The notes beneath the pieces were generated by a model. That model saw only the letters and a program-made list of their open reading frames with translations, did not search any database and had not been told where the DNA came from. Position numbers and translations under genes: made by a program. DNA of 6,037 nt from Candidatus Woesebacteria bacterium GW2011_GWA1_41_7 (GTDB taxonomy: Bacteria; Patescibacteriota; Microgenomatia; UBA8517): contig LCBU01000035.1 of the NCBI GenBank assembly GCA_000997405.1, positions 1-6,037 on the forward strand, given 5' to 3'. This document shows, in pieces, positions 1-4,701 of this stretch (positions within the stretch are counted from its first letter, which is position 1; each line of letters begins with the position of its first letter).

Positions 1-51
1 TGCGGCTCCCGACTTACCGTCAAGAACCAAGGTCAATTCGTATTTATTCAT
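1..51 (-). CDS. rpsF: Ribosomal protein bS6, N-terminal fragment (cut by window edge)
   Basis: Only the first 17 codons are in the window, starting at the ATG at 51-49 and running off the left edge. They read MNKYELTLVLDGKSGAA, which matches the first beta strand of small-subunit protein bS6; the KYELTLVL pattern is typical of S6. S6 binds 16S rRNA with bS18 in the platform of the 30S subunit. The position supports the call: rpsF lies directly downstream of ychF here, as in the ychF-rpsF-ssb-rpsR order of Bacillus subtilis, so ssb and rpsR would be expected further left. There is no Shine-Dalgarno sequence before the ATG. A TATAAT box ends six bases upstream of it, which suggests a separate, possibly leaderless transcript. 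The fragment is short, so identity rests on motif plus gene order. Confidence 0.8.
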   Translation of the reverse strand, partial: MNKYELTLVLDGKSGAA

Positions 52-57
52 GCTCAG

Positions 58-86
58 ATTATAGATTAGAAATCAGAAATTAGCAA
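58..86 (-). promoter_or_regulatory. Probable rpsF promoter with leaderless geometry
   Basis: On the minus strand a consensus -10 TATAAT (63-58) is preceded after exactly 17 bases by TTGCTA (86-81), which matches TTGACA at 4 of 6 positions. Only six bases (CTGAGC) separate the -10 from the rpsF ATG, so transcription would begin at or next to the A of the ATG. The promoter lies inside a heptamer tandem repeat. Confidence 0.55.
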
Positions 87-99
87 TTAGAAATTAGCT
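58..99. repeat. Six-copy heptamer tandem repeat (ATTAGAA type)
   Basis: Six consecutive 7-base units fill the ychF-rpsF spacer: ATTATAG, ATTAGAA, ATCAGAA, ATTAGCA, ATTAGAA, ATTAGCT. The array begins inside the ychF TAG stop codon (100-98) and supplies both the -10 and the -35 of the probable rpsF promoter. On the minus strand the unit is TTCTAAT, and the last, diverged unit contains the TATAAT box. Confidence 0.85.
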
Positions 100-1201
100 A
101 TGTCCCAATCTTAAATTCCACCACTTCCCCGTCCATCATAATATAATCCCGTCCTTCCGAACGGACTTTTCCTAAATCACGCGAGGCTTTCCAACCACTA
201 AAATTCACGAAATCGTCAAAGGAAACTATGTCAGCTTTAATGAATTTTTTTATGAAATCTGTATGGATTACCCCTGCTGCTTCCTGGGCGTTAATTCCGT
301 CCTTGATGGTCCAAGCTCTTACTTCTTTTTCTCCTGCAGTCAAAAAAGTAATTAACCCTAAGGTTGCAAAGGCTTTTTGGATTAGCCTCTCGAGTCCCGA
401 TTTTTCAATTCCCAGATCCTTCATGTACACCTTCTGATCTTCTGCCGAAAGATCGGACAGTTCACTTTCTGTTTTTGCGCAAATTATAACTATTTGATTA
501 AGGTCAAGTTTCATCTTCTTGGCAAATTCGGCCTCGATTTCCTTTCCACGACTCAAGTCATTTTCATCAACATTTAAGACAACTAATATCGGTTTTGCTG
601 TCAAAAGGCTTAAACTTTTGGCAATTTTGGTCTCTTCTTCGCTTAAAGAAACATCACGGGCGGGAATTCCTTTTTGCAATGCGTCTTTAAGTTTGCCAAC
701 CACCTCCCACCATTTAACAAGTTCCTTGTTGGGAGTGTTGCCCGGATCCTTCTGTTTTTCCAGAGTTTGAAAATCCGCCAATTTCAATTCCGTTTCAACT
801 GTGTCCAAATCCGTTATTGGATCAGTTATACCTTGTTTGACAATCTCGGGATCATTGAATGCCCGCACTACATGACAAATTGCCGAAGTTTCCCTAATGT
901 GACTCAAAAACTTATTTCCCAAACCCTCACCTTTGCTGGCACCTGCAATTAATCCCGCAATATCAACAAACTCAACTGTGGCCGGAACTTCCGGAGGAAG
1001 GTTTACCATACTTTCGGATTTTTTTGTCACTTCGGCCAGTTTGGAAAGCCGTTCGTCAGGGACAGGAACGACACCAATATTCGGCTCAATCGTAGCGAAT
1101 GGAAAATTGGCAACGTAAGCCTGCTGCTTTTTTAGAAGCGCATTAAAAAGGGTGGACTTCCCTACGTTTGGTAAACCGACAATTCCAACAGAAAGTGACA
1201 T
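98..1201 (-). CDS. ychF: YchF/OLA1-family translation-associated ATPase
   Basis: This is a full-length YchF (367 aa; the family is usually about 360-370). YchF belongs to the Obg-like P-loop GTPase class but prefers ATP and binds ribosomes; it is linked to translation and stress responses. The P-loop is GLPNVGKST (9-17). The switch I family signature NFPFATIEPN is at 32-41, G3 is DIAGL (80-84), followed by GASKGEGLGN. The G4 position is NVDE (210-213) instead of NKxD, the known basis for relaxed base specificity. A helical insertion follows at about 135-195, and a C-terminal TGS domain spans about 283-367 (AGEKEVRAWT, IHTDF, GRDY, DGEVV). The residue aligned with E. coli catalytic His114 appears to be Lys122. 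The start is the only good ATG; it lacks a Shine-Dalgarno but has an extended -10 six bases upstream. rpsF follows directly. Confidence 0.97.
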   Translation of the reverse strand: MSLSVGIVGLPNVGKSTLFNALLKKQQAYVANFPFATIEPNIGVVPVPDERLSKLAEVTKKSESMVNLPPEVPATVEFVDIAGLIAGASKGEGLGNKFLSHIRETSAICHVVRAFNDPEIVKQGITDPITDLDTVETELKLADFQTLEKQKDPGNTPNKELVKWWEVVGKLKDALQKGIPARDVSLSEEETKIAKSLSLLTAKPILVVLNVDENDLSRGKEIEAEFAKKMKLDLNQIVIICAKTESELSDLSAEDQKVYMKDLGIEKSGLERLIQKAFATLGLITFLTAGEKEVRAWTIKDGINAQEAAGVIHTDFIKKFIKADIVSFDDFVNFSGWKASRDLGKVRSEGRDYIMMDGEVVEFKIGT

Positions 1202-1207
1202 GAGGCT

Positions 1208-1216
1208 ATTTTAACA
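1208..1216 (-). promoter_or_regulatory. Extended -10 promoter of ychF, leaderless geometry
   Basis: The minus strand reads TGTTAAAAT, an extended -10 (TGn plus TAAAAT, 5 of 6 to consensus). Six bases (AGCCTC) then lead into the ychF ATG. No convincing -35 is present at 16-18 bases; the region there is a T-tract that also ends the upstream gene's probable terminator. There is no ribosome-binding site between -10 and ATG. Confidence 0.5.
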
Positions 1217-1230
1217 TCAAATAACTTAAC

Positions 1231-1252
1231 AAAAAAGCAAGAGGGGTGCTTT
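1231..1252 (-). terminator. Weak intrinsic terminator after the Crp-type gene
   Basis: Directly after the TAA of the upstream gene the minus strand forms AAAGCA / TGCTTT (6 bp) around a 7-base loop, CCCCTCT, and runs into further Ts (six in a row in total). The stem has only two G-C pairs, so efficiency is doubtful and read-through into ychF is possible. Confidence 0.4.
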
Positions 1253-1253
1253 A

Positions 1254-1916
1254 TTACTTTTTTGAGGTATCAGAAGATAGTTCAGCGTTTAAGAGTGCAA
1301 TATTTTCAAAAATCATTGCGTGATCAATGTATTCAAGTAACCCTTTTTTCTCGAGTCTTGCAATTTCAATACCTGCAGTCTCTCTGGCTACCCCAACGAG
1401 TGTTGCTATATCTTGCTGCGTAAAACGGTGGTGAACAATAACACTTTTACCCCGCACTTCTCCGAAATGTTTGGCAATATAAATTAGGATCGAGACCACT
1501 CTCCTATAAGCATCACTAAATACCAGGTGTTCCATACGGGTTAACGTCTCCGCATAGCGCTCAATTAAGTCACTTAAAAGTGCAAAGATGACAGTTGGTC
1601 TATCTTTAATAAAGTTAACAACTTCATCCCGTGGCGCGCGTCCGACCTCAACAGGCGTCAAAGCTTCAAAATAATAAACATTGGGAGTACCGTTAACTGC
1701 CCACACTATTGGAAAATATGTGGTGGGTTTTAGGATATGAAGTGTAAGCTCATAGCCGTTTTTGGAGATAATATATTGCCTTACATACCCTTTTGTTAAA
1801 CAAAAAATACCCTGGGGATCATCGTCCGCTCTAACTAAAGTTTCTCCCTTCCTATAACTTCGAGTTTTAAACTGTTTATAAAACTCTTCAAACTCTTTTG
1901 TTTCTGCTATATACAT
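1254..1916 (-). CDS. Crp/Fnr-family transcriptional regulator
   Basis: This 220-aa protein has the family's usual length and layout. An N-terminal cyclic-nucleotide-binding-like beta barrel covers about 10-105 (YRKGETLVRADDDPQGIFCLTKGYVRQY, then a strand ending near 92). A long dimerisation helix covers about 107-137, and a winged helix-turn-helix about 139-205. The recognition part, FTQQDIATLVGVARETAG (165-182) followed by IARLEKKGLL, closely follows the Crp pattern in which R-E-T contacts DNA. The cAMP pocket signature (R-S-A around the phosphate-binding cassette of Crp) is not seen. There is a single cysteine (Cys39) and no N-terminal Cys cluster as in Fnr, so the signal is unknown. The gene has its own good promoter and stands between glsB and ychF. 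Family assignment is firm; ligand and targets are not known. Confidence 0.93.
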   Translation of the reverse strand: MYIAETKEFEEFYKQFKTRSYRKGETLVRADDDPQGIFCLTKGYVRQYIISKNGYELTLHILKPTTYFPIVWAVNGTPNVYYFEALTPVEVGRAPRDEVVNFIKDRPTVIFALLSDLIERYAETLTRMEHLVFSDAYRRVVSILIYIAKHFGEVRGKSVIVHHRFTQQDIATLVGVARETAGIEIARLEKKGLLEYIDHAMIFENIALLNAELSSDTSKK

Positions 1917-1943
1917 CGATGCGTTGCGGGAAGTTTCAGTACT

Positions 1944-1972
1944 ATTTTAGCACAAGAAAAACCCCGTGTCAC
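1944..1972 (-). promoter_or_regulatory. Promoter of the Crp/Fnr-type gene
   Basis: The minus strand carries GTGACA (1972-1967; 5 of 6 to TTGACA), a 17-base spacer and an extended -10 TGCTAAAAT (1952-1944). The predicted start near 1937 leaves about 20 bases of leader before the ATG at 1916. No Shine-Dalgarno is evident in that leader. Confidence 0.6.
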
Positions 1973-2007
1973 AACCTGGAACCATTAACTTACCGACTGA
2001 TAAATGC

Positions 2008-2268
2008 TTACCTATTCCGTATCATGCGGCCAATATATATAACGACAACTGCGCCGACTACAGCAACAATAAGACTCCGAACATCAAATCCAGTCACACC
2101 GGCTTGACCTATCAAACCCATGAGAAATCCCCCCACGACGGCCCCAATAACACCCATTACAATATCCATTAAAGTGCCCTGTCTACTATTGGTTTTCATT
2201 ATGATAGAAGCAATCCAACCGGCAAGTGCTCCAAAAACTATCCAAAGTACAATACCCATAGCTTTCAT
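2008..2268 (-). CDS. GlsB/YeaQ/YmgE-family stress-response membrane protein
   Basis: This small (86 aa), very hydrophobic protein matches the transglycosylase-associated (Transgly_assoc) family. It has three predicted membrane helices at about 5-24, 33-54 and 64-82, glycine-rich packing motifs (FGALAGWIAS, GVIGAVVGGFLMGLIG) and a basic tail (GRMIRNR). Members are inner-membrane proteins repeatedly linked to acid or general stress; despite the family name no enzymatic activity is established. The start is ambiguous. The ATG at 2268 directly abuts a Shine-Dalgarno-like AAGGGGGTGA with no spacer, whereas the in-frame ATG at 2259 (Met4) gives the usual family N-terminus (MGI..WI.FG) but a longer 9-base spacing. 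The gene lies between a long non-coding stretch upstream and the Crp-type regulator downstream, a pairing that may reflect a shared stress role (inference). Confidence 0.88.
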   Translation of the reverse strand: MKAMGIVLWIVFGALAGWIASIIMKTNSRQGTLMDIVMGVIGAVVGGFLMGLIGQAGVTGFDVRSLIVAVVGAVVVIYIGRMIRNR

Positions 2269-2278
2269 TCACCCCCTT
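2269..2278 (-). promoter_or_regulatory. Shine-Dalgarno of the GlsB-type gene (decides start)
   Basis: AAGGGGGTGA matches the anti-Shine-Dalgarno complement AAGGAGGTGA at 9 of 10 positions, the exception allowing a G-U pair. It ends immediately before the first ATG and 9 bases before the second. In the other two strong sites of this window the gap is 5 bases, so the choice between the two ATGs stays open. Confidence 0.6.
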
Positions 2279-2296
2279 TCATATTTTATGCATTAT

Positions 2297-2470
2297 TTAA
2301 TTTAATCGTGAAGTTAATAGCATCAACAAATCCTTAATCAGACTTTCTTTATACAGCCACTTCACCCAATTAACTGAACTACGTTTTTCGATAATCAAAT
2401 TTTTCCGGAAATAACTGGCCGGCAAAATCGAACCGAGATATAACTTATCTGATATTGGTACTGTATTCAT
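2297..2470 (-). CDS. Possible small protein, 57 aa, unrecognised
   Basis: An ATG-started frame of 57 codons begins MNTVPISDKLYLGS and ends LLMLLTSRLN, closing 28 bases before the GlsB-type start. I recognise no family. The composition is mixed and protein-like: a WVKWLYKES segment is followed by a leucine-rich, possibly amphipathic C-terminal helix. There is no Shine-Dalgarno. The ATG sits on the end of one arm of the long inverted repeat, so its translation could depend on that structure, or the ORF could be a relic brought in with it. It could equally be a chance frame in AT-rich DNA. Confidence 0.27.
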   Translation of the reverse strand: MNTVPISDKLYLGSILPASYFRKNLIIEKRSSVNWVKWLYKESLIKDLLMLLTSRLN

Positions 2471-2633
2471 TTTTACTGGTCAAGCTAGGGCAGTAAAGCA
2501 AAAGCAAATGTTTTTGTATAATTCGTAAATCTGCTTTTTACACATTAACTTTGCGTAAACTATTACAATTACTATATTAAAAAGTTCTAGTTCCGATTAT
2601 GTTAATTACTGCCCCAACTTAGACTAATGAAAA
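2470..2633. repeat. Long imperfect inverted repeat enclosing about 109 bases
   Basis: The left arm (2470-2496) and right arm (2606-2633) are inverted copies: 22 of 27 positions form Watson-Crick pairs, with one bulged base. The core pairs AAGCTAGGGCAGTAA (2482-2496) with TTACTGCCCCAACTT (2606-2620). In minus-strand RNA all 15 core positions can pair, two as G-U. A smaller inverted repeat (AAAAGCA 2500-2506 / TGCTTTT 2532-2538) sits just inside. It may be the ends of a miniature transposable element or a structured RNA. No transposase and no clear target duplication is visible. Confidence 0.7.
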
Positions 2634-2640
2634 GTATATT

Positions 2641-2675
2641 TGTAAAATCATTTATCTACAGTAACAATGATTACA
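2641..2675. repeat. AT-rich stem-loop
   Basis: TGTAAAATCATT (2641-2652) and AATGATTACA (2666-2675) form a 10-bp stem with a 2-base bulge and a 13-base loop. It lies 58 bases past the NUDIX stop, but without a T-run and with only two G-C pairs. It is a poor terminator candidate; it might protect the 3' end of the operon mRNA. Confidence 0.4.
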
Positions 2676-2732
2676 AAACTTCTGTTAGCTGGAAGGTCCG
2701 TGAAAATTATGTATCTTATAATTCTATTTCTT

Positions 2733-3203
2733 TTATAATTCCGGTGAGTTCAACTGTCTTAACGCCTCATCAATTAAAAAAACCTGATTTTTACGAAGCA
2801 GTGGAAGTTTGTCCTGAGCAAAAAAGCCATATTCCGAAACCTCATGGGTTGGGGCAAAATCACCGCCAATAAGTACTCCTTTATAGCACATATCCAGTCT
2901 GGCGCTTTCCCTGTCAGTCCTGGTTTTTAATGGTTCATCAACACTCACAACAAGTCCTGACTCTTCTTTAATTTCCCGCTCTAAAGCTTCGCGCGGATGC
3001 TCACCGGATTTTAAATAACCGCCGGGCAAGGCCCACGCATGTGACCTATATGTGTGTTTAAAAAGAAGAATTTCCCGATTTTTATTAAAAATAATACCGG
3101 TAACACCGATCAGAAATTTATCCTGAAAAAAACGCATAACAAATATTTGCATACCTTTGGAAAGATGCAGGGCTTTATAAATTTTAGATAGAAAGTTTTT
3201 CAC
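2733..3203 (-). CDS. NUDIX hydrolase
   Basis: This 156-aa protein carries a perfect Nudix box, G-x5-E-x7-R-E-U-x-E-E-x-G-U, at residues 62-84: Gly62, Glu68, Arg76, Glu77, Glu80, Glu81 and Gly83, with Leu84 closing it. This metal-binding loop hydrolyses a nucleoside diphosphate linked to another group (X). The substrate cannot be read from the sequence. The box is preceded by the usual strands (LIGVTGIIFNKNREILLFKHTYR) and WALPGG (57-62). About 25 basic, amphipathic residues precede the domain (KIYKALHLSKGMQIFVMRFF), which might touch the membrane. The start is GTG at 3203, overlapping the LapA-type stop as GTGA, a classic translational-coupling junction. It is the last gene of the run. Confidence 0.93.
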   Translation of the reverse strand: MKNFLSKIYKALHLSKGMQIFVMRFFQDKFLIGVTGIIFNKNREILLFKHTYRSHAWALPGGYLKSGEHPREALEREIKEESGLVVSVDEPLKTRTDRESARLDMCYKGVLIGGDFAPTHEVSEYGFFAQDKLPLLRKNQVFLIDEALRQLNSPEL

Positions 3204-3544
3204 AAGGAGTTTGTGTCTTTAGGTGTGTCACCCGATTCGTGTTTCAGTTTTTCATTTTCCAACTCCAGTTGATGAACTCGTTTGGTCAGCTCAAGCACTT
3301 CATCTTTTTCTTTTTTAATTTCTTTGTTTTTGCCGCGGAATGCAAAAGATGTTGAAATGGAACGAACCAGATAAACCAAATAAGAAATTACCAAACCGGT
3401 AAGAAGTGCGCCGATAATTACATAAAAAAGTGGTATGTCTGGGATTGTATAAAATCCCAGATTAACCGTAACCGGAGTAAAATTAAATCTTGATACATAC
3501 ACAACAAATGAACCTACAATTAAAAATAAAATTAAAAATAACAT
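3200..3544 (-). CDS. LapA-domain membrane protein with C-terminal coiled coil
   Basis: This 114-aa protein has two membrane helices at about 1-17 and 39-60, joined by a short loop (FNFTPVTVNLGFYTIPDIPL). The loop follows the LapA/DUF1049 pattern of N..PV.vnlgf....iPl. A charged heptad-like region (about 75-105, KEIKKEKDEVLELTKRVHQL and on) forms a cytoplasmic coiled coil and then an acidic tail. In E. coli, LapA works with LapB in control of lipopolysaccharide synthesis. CPR cells are generally thought to lack LPS, so here only the membrane-anchor architecture can be claimed. The gene starts 10 bases after the PH-like gene and overlaps the NUDIX start by 4 bases. There is no strong Shine-Dalgarno, so translation probably relies on coupling. 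Confidence 0.82.
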   Translation of the reverse strand: MLFLILFLIVGSFVVYVSRFNFTPVTVNLGFYTIPDIPLFYVIIGALLTGLVISYLVYLVRSISTSFAFRGKNKEIKKEKDEVLELTKRVHQLELENEKLKHESGDTPKDTNSL

Positions 3545-3554
3545 CTTTTGTATT

Positions 3555-4139
3555 CTAAGTCACTATATCCGTCGTACTCAATTCCTTAAGTTTAGCCACA
3601 AGTTCTTTTACACTATAAACGGAGGTATCTATCTCCTTACTCACAAAAACTCTTAGTCCTTCAATGATCCTCCTAATAAAAACCGCTTCCTTGGTTCTCA
3701 AATTTGCTACTTTAATTTCATTTTCCTCAAAAGTTTTTGAGATGATAACCAGTTGTGAAAAGAAAACCACTGTATTAATAAATATGTTAGAAATGTCTTT
3801 TATATCAACGCTATGCACCTCTGAGGAAAACAGATGTCGGTTTATTACAGTTATTCTTCCCTCCTCAACATTAATTGTGTCAGGAAACGGATCAAAAGGG
3901 AGCGCATGCGAAGAAATGCTAACCAGGATTCTGTTTGATTTTTTAACCAAACCCGCAACGGTTCGATCATCCTGTCTTTCCTGTTTATCCGCTGACCTGT
4001 CCTCTTTTTCTATTTCGCTCGACTTAGAAAGAATAACGTCCTTCTTTTTTCTGAGCAAATTATCTACTTCGCCCTGTGTATAAACTTTGTCCGGCGAAAC
4101 ATCCACACTACCCCTTTGGTTATATATTTTCATGCTCAT
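3555..4139 (-). CDS. Hypothetical soluble protein with a PH-like C-terminal domain
   Basis: This 194-aa protein has no membrane helix. Residues 1-70 are highly charged and probably flexible or helical (LLRKKKDVILSKSSEIEKED, KQERQDDR). Residues about 71-165 look like a bacterial PH-type barrel: successive strands ILVSISSHALPFD, DTINVEEGRITVIN, SEVHSVDIKDISNIFIN, FFSQLVIIS and NEIKVANLRTKEA, then a helix (VFIRRIIEGLRVFV). The pattern 'ITVINR..F..EV..VDI.DI' resembles bPH domains, which often sit at membranes. I infer this fold from strand pattern only. A further helix (VKELVAKLKEL) ends the protein. It starts 7 bases after the Lmo0937-type stop with no clear Shine-Dalgarno; Met1 and Met3 are both possible starts. 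Its place among membrane proteins suggests a peripheral membrane or complex-forming role. Confidence 0.75.
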   Translation of the reverse strand: MSMKIYNQRGSVDVSPDKVYTQGEVDNLLRKKKDVILSKSSEIEKEDRSADKQERQDDRTVAGLVKKSNRILVSISSHALPFDPFPDTINVEEGRITVINRHLFSSEVHSVDIKDISNIFINTVVFFSQLVIISKTFEENEIKVANLRTKEAVFIRRIIEGLRVFVSKEIDTSVYSVKELVAKLKELSTTDIVT

Positions 4140-4146
4140 TACAAAT

Positions 4147-4284
4147 CTAGCTTAAAAGACGGAAAACCAGAACAATAACTGCAATGACCAAAAGTAAATG
4201 AACCAAACCTCCGCCGATGTGGAGAGAAAATCCTCCCAACCAGGCGACTATCAATATAACTATGATAATGTCTAATATTCCCAT
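4147..4284 (-). CDS. Lmo0937-type 45-aa membrane peptide
   Basis: This 45-codon gene encodes MGILDIIIVILIVAWLGGF followed by SLHIGGGLVHLLLVIAVIVL and a short VFRLLS end. It has two membrane helices (about 4-19 and 26-43) with an IGGGLVH turn. This matches the Lmo0937-family (DUF5670) pattern of very small membrane proteins, which typically carry a G-[IL]-x-H-[IL]-L-L-V-I-A motif. No biochemical function is established for the family. The start is certain: a perfect AAGGAGGTGA Shine-Dalgarno lies five bases upstream of the ATG. The gene sits 26 bases after yggT and 7 bases before the PH-like gene. Its first helix resembles that of the membrane protein heading the operon (VILVILWFLGY). Confidence 0.88.
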   Translation of the reverse strand: MGILDIIIVILIVAWLGGFSLHIGGGLVHLLLVIAVIVLVFRLLS

Positions 4285-4289
4285 ATATA

Positions 4290-4299
4290 TCACCTCCTT
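4290..4299 (-). promoter_or_regulatory. Perfect Shine-Dalgarno of the Lmo0937-type gene
   Basis: AAGGAGGTGA is the full ten-base complement of the 16S rRNA 3' end, five bases (TATAT) before the ATG. It is the strongest ribosome-binding site in the window and predicts high expression of this 45-aa peptide relative to its operon neighbours. Confidence 0.9.
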
Positions 4300-4310
4300 A
4301 TTAAATCAAA

Positions 4311-4700
4311 CTAGATAGCTTCTTTCCTTTCACCGGAAATTATTCTCACGAGTGCCACGATTCCCCACGCTAAAACAGCGTAGACGATAATGGCGACTAC
4401 CGTTGCCGGCTCAAGAATTGCTGTTGTTTCCACTCCGGTTGTTACCGCCTGACGGAATATTCCTCTAAAAGGCATAATAAAAATTCCGGTCAGACTATAA
4501 ATGGCATTTACAAAAAAACTTCCGGGGCTTGCACCTGCAAGCTTAAAAATTAAACGGAAGGCCAGAAGCACTTCAAGTATTCCCAATAGGAAATAGATCA
4601 AACGTGCTGTAGTTTGAGTACCGCTTACTTCTCCTGCATTAACCGGGGTTGATGCAACTTCATCCTCCGTTCTTACTGTTTCTCTTATAATTTCTGTCAT
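4311..4700 (-). CDS. YggT-family membrane protein
   Basis: This 129-aa protein has a polar N-terminal tail (1-32) followed by membrane segments at about 34-54, 62-82 and 97-119. YggT-family features are clear: LEVLLAFRLIFKLAGASPGS (42-61), FVNAIYSLTGIFIMPFRGIF (63-82) and the final YAVLAWGIVALVRII. YggT proteins are inner-membrane proteins tied to osmotic tolerance or to cell-division and envelope loci. The start is the ATG at 4700, not the in-frame GTG at 4709. An AAGGGGGGTGA Shine-Dalgarno lies exactly five bases before the ATG, as for the Lmo0937-type gene, and the GTG falls inside that Shine-Dalgarno. The ribbon-helix-helix gene stops one base upstream, so the two are probably co-translated. 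Confidence 0.9.
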   Translation of the reverse strand: MTEIIRETVRTEDEVASTPVNAGEVSGTQTTARLIYFLLGILEVLLAFRLIFKLAGASPGSFFVNAIYSLTGIFIMPFRGIFRQAVTTGVETTAILEPATVVAIIVYAVLAWGIVALVRIISGERKEAI

Positions 4701-4701
4701 A

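Larger units (their letters stand above)
2269..2732. other. 464-base gap without a recognised gene
   Basis: This stretch lies downstream of the NUDIX gene and upstream of the GlsB-type gene. It contains a weak ORF (2297-2470), a long imperfect inverted repeat (arms 2470-2496 and 2606-2633) and a second stem-loop (2641-2675). No GC-rich hairpin with a T-run is present, so the seven-gene run has no obvious intrinsic terminator. A promoter for glsB is not clear. TAAAAT at 2288-2283 is too close to the ribosome-binding site, and a TTGATG (2326-2321) / TAAATT (2304-2299) pair with a 16-base spacer is only a weak candidate. Confidence 0.6.

Noticed and set aside
58..99. CRISPR-like array
   Set aside because: The units are 7 bases with no spacers, so this is a plain tandem repeat.
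228..1118. Several plus-strand open frames of 61-92 codons
   Set aside because: They are antisense to ychF, whose protein motifs are unmistakable; the frames overlap one another and resemble nothing.
1967..1975. Crp half-site (TGTGA) in the regulator's own promoter
   Set aside because: There is only one half-site, no inverted partner at the right spacing, and it is part of the -35 region.
1898..2305. Plus-strand frames over the GlsB-type gene
   Set aside because: Three overlapping threonine/proline/isoleucine-rich frames are typical antisense shadows of a valine/glycine-rich membrane protein.
2517..2522. TATAAT on the plus strand
   Set aside because: No -35 at a sensible distance and no plus-strand gene downstream.
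2627..2872. 81-codon plus-strand frame
   Set aside because: About half is antisense to the NUDIX gene and the rest is AT-rich spacer; no ribosome-binding site or motif.
3664..4083. 139-codon plus-strand open frame
   Set aside because: It lies wholly antisense to the PH-like gene, has a serine/leucine-rich shadow composition, and lacks a ribosome-binding site and any family motif.
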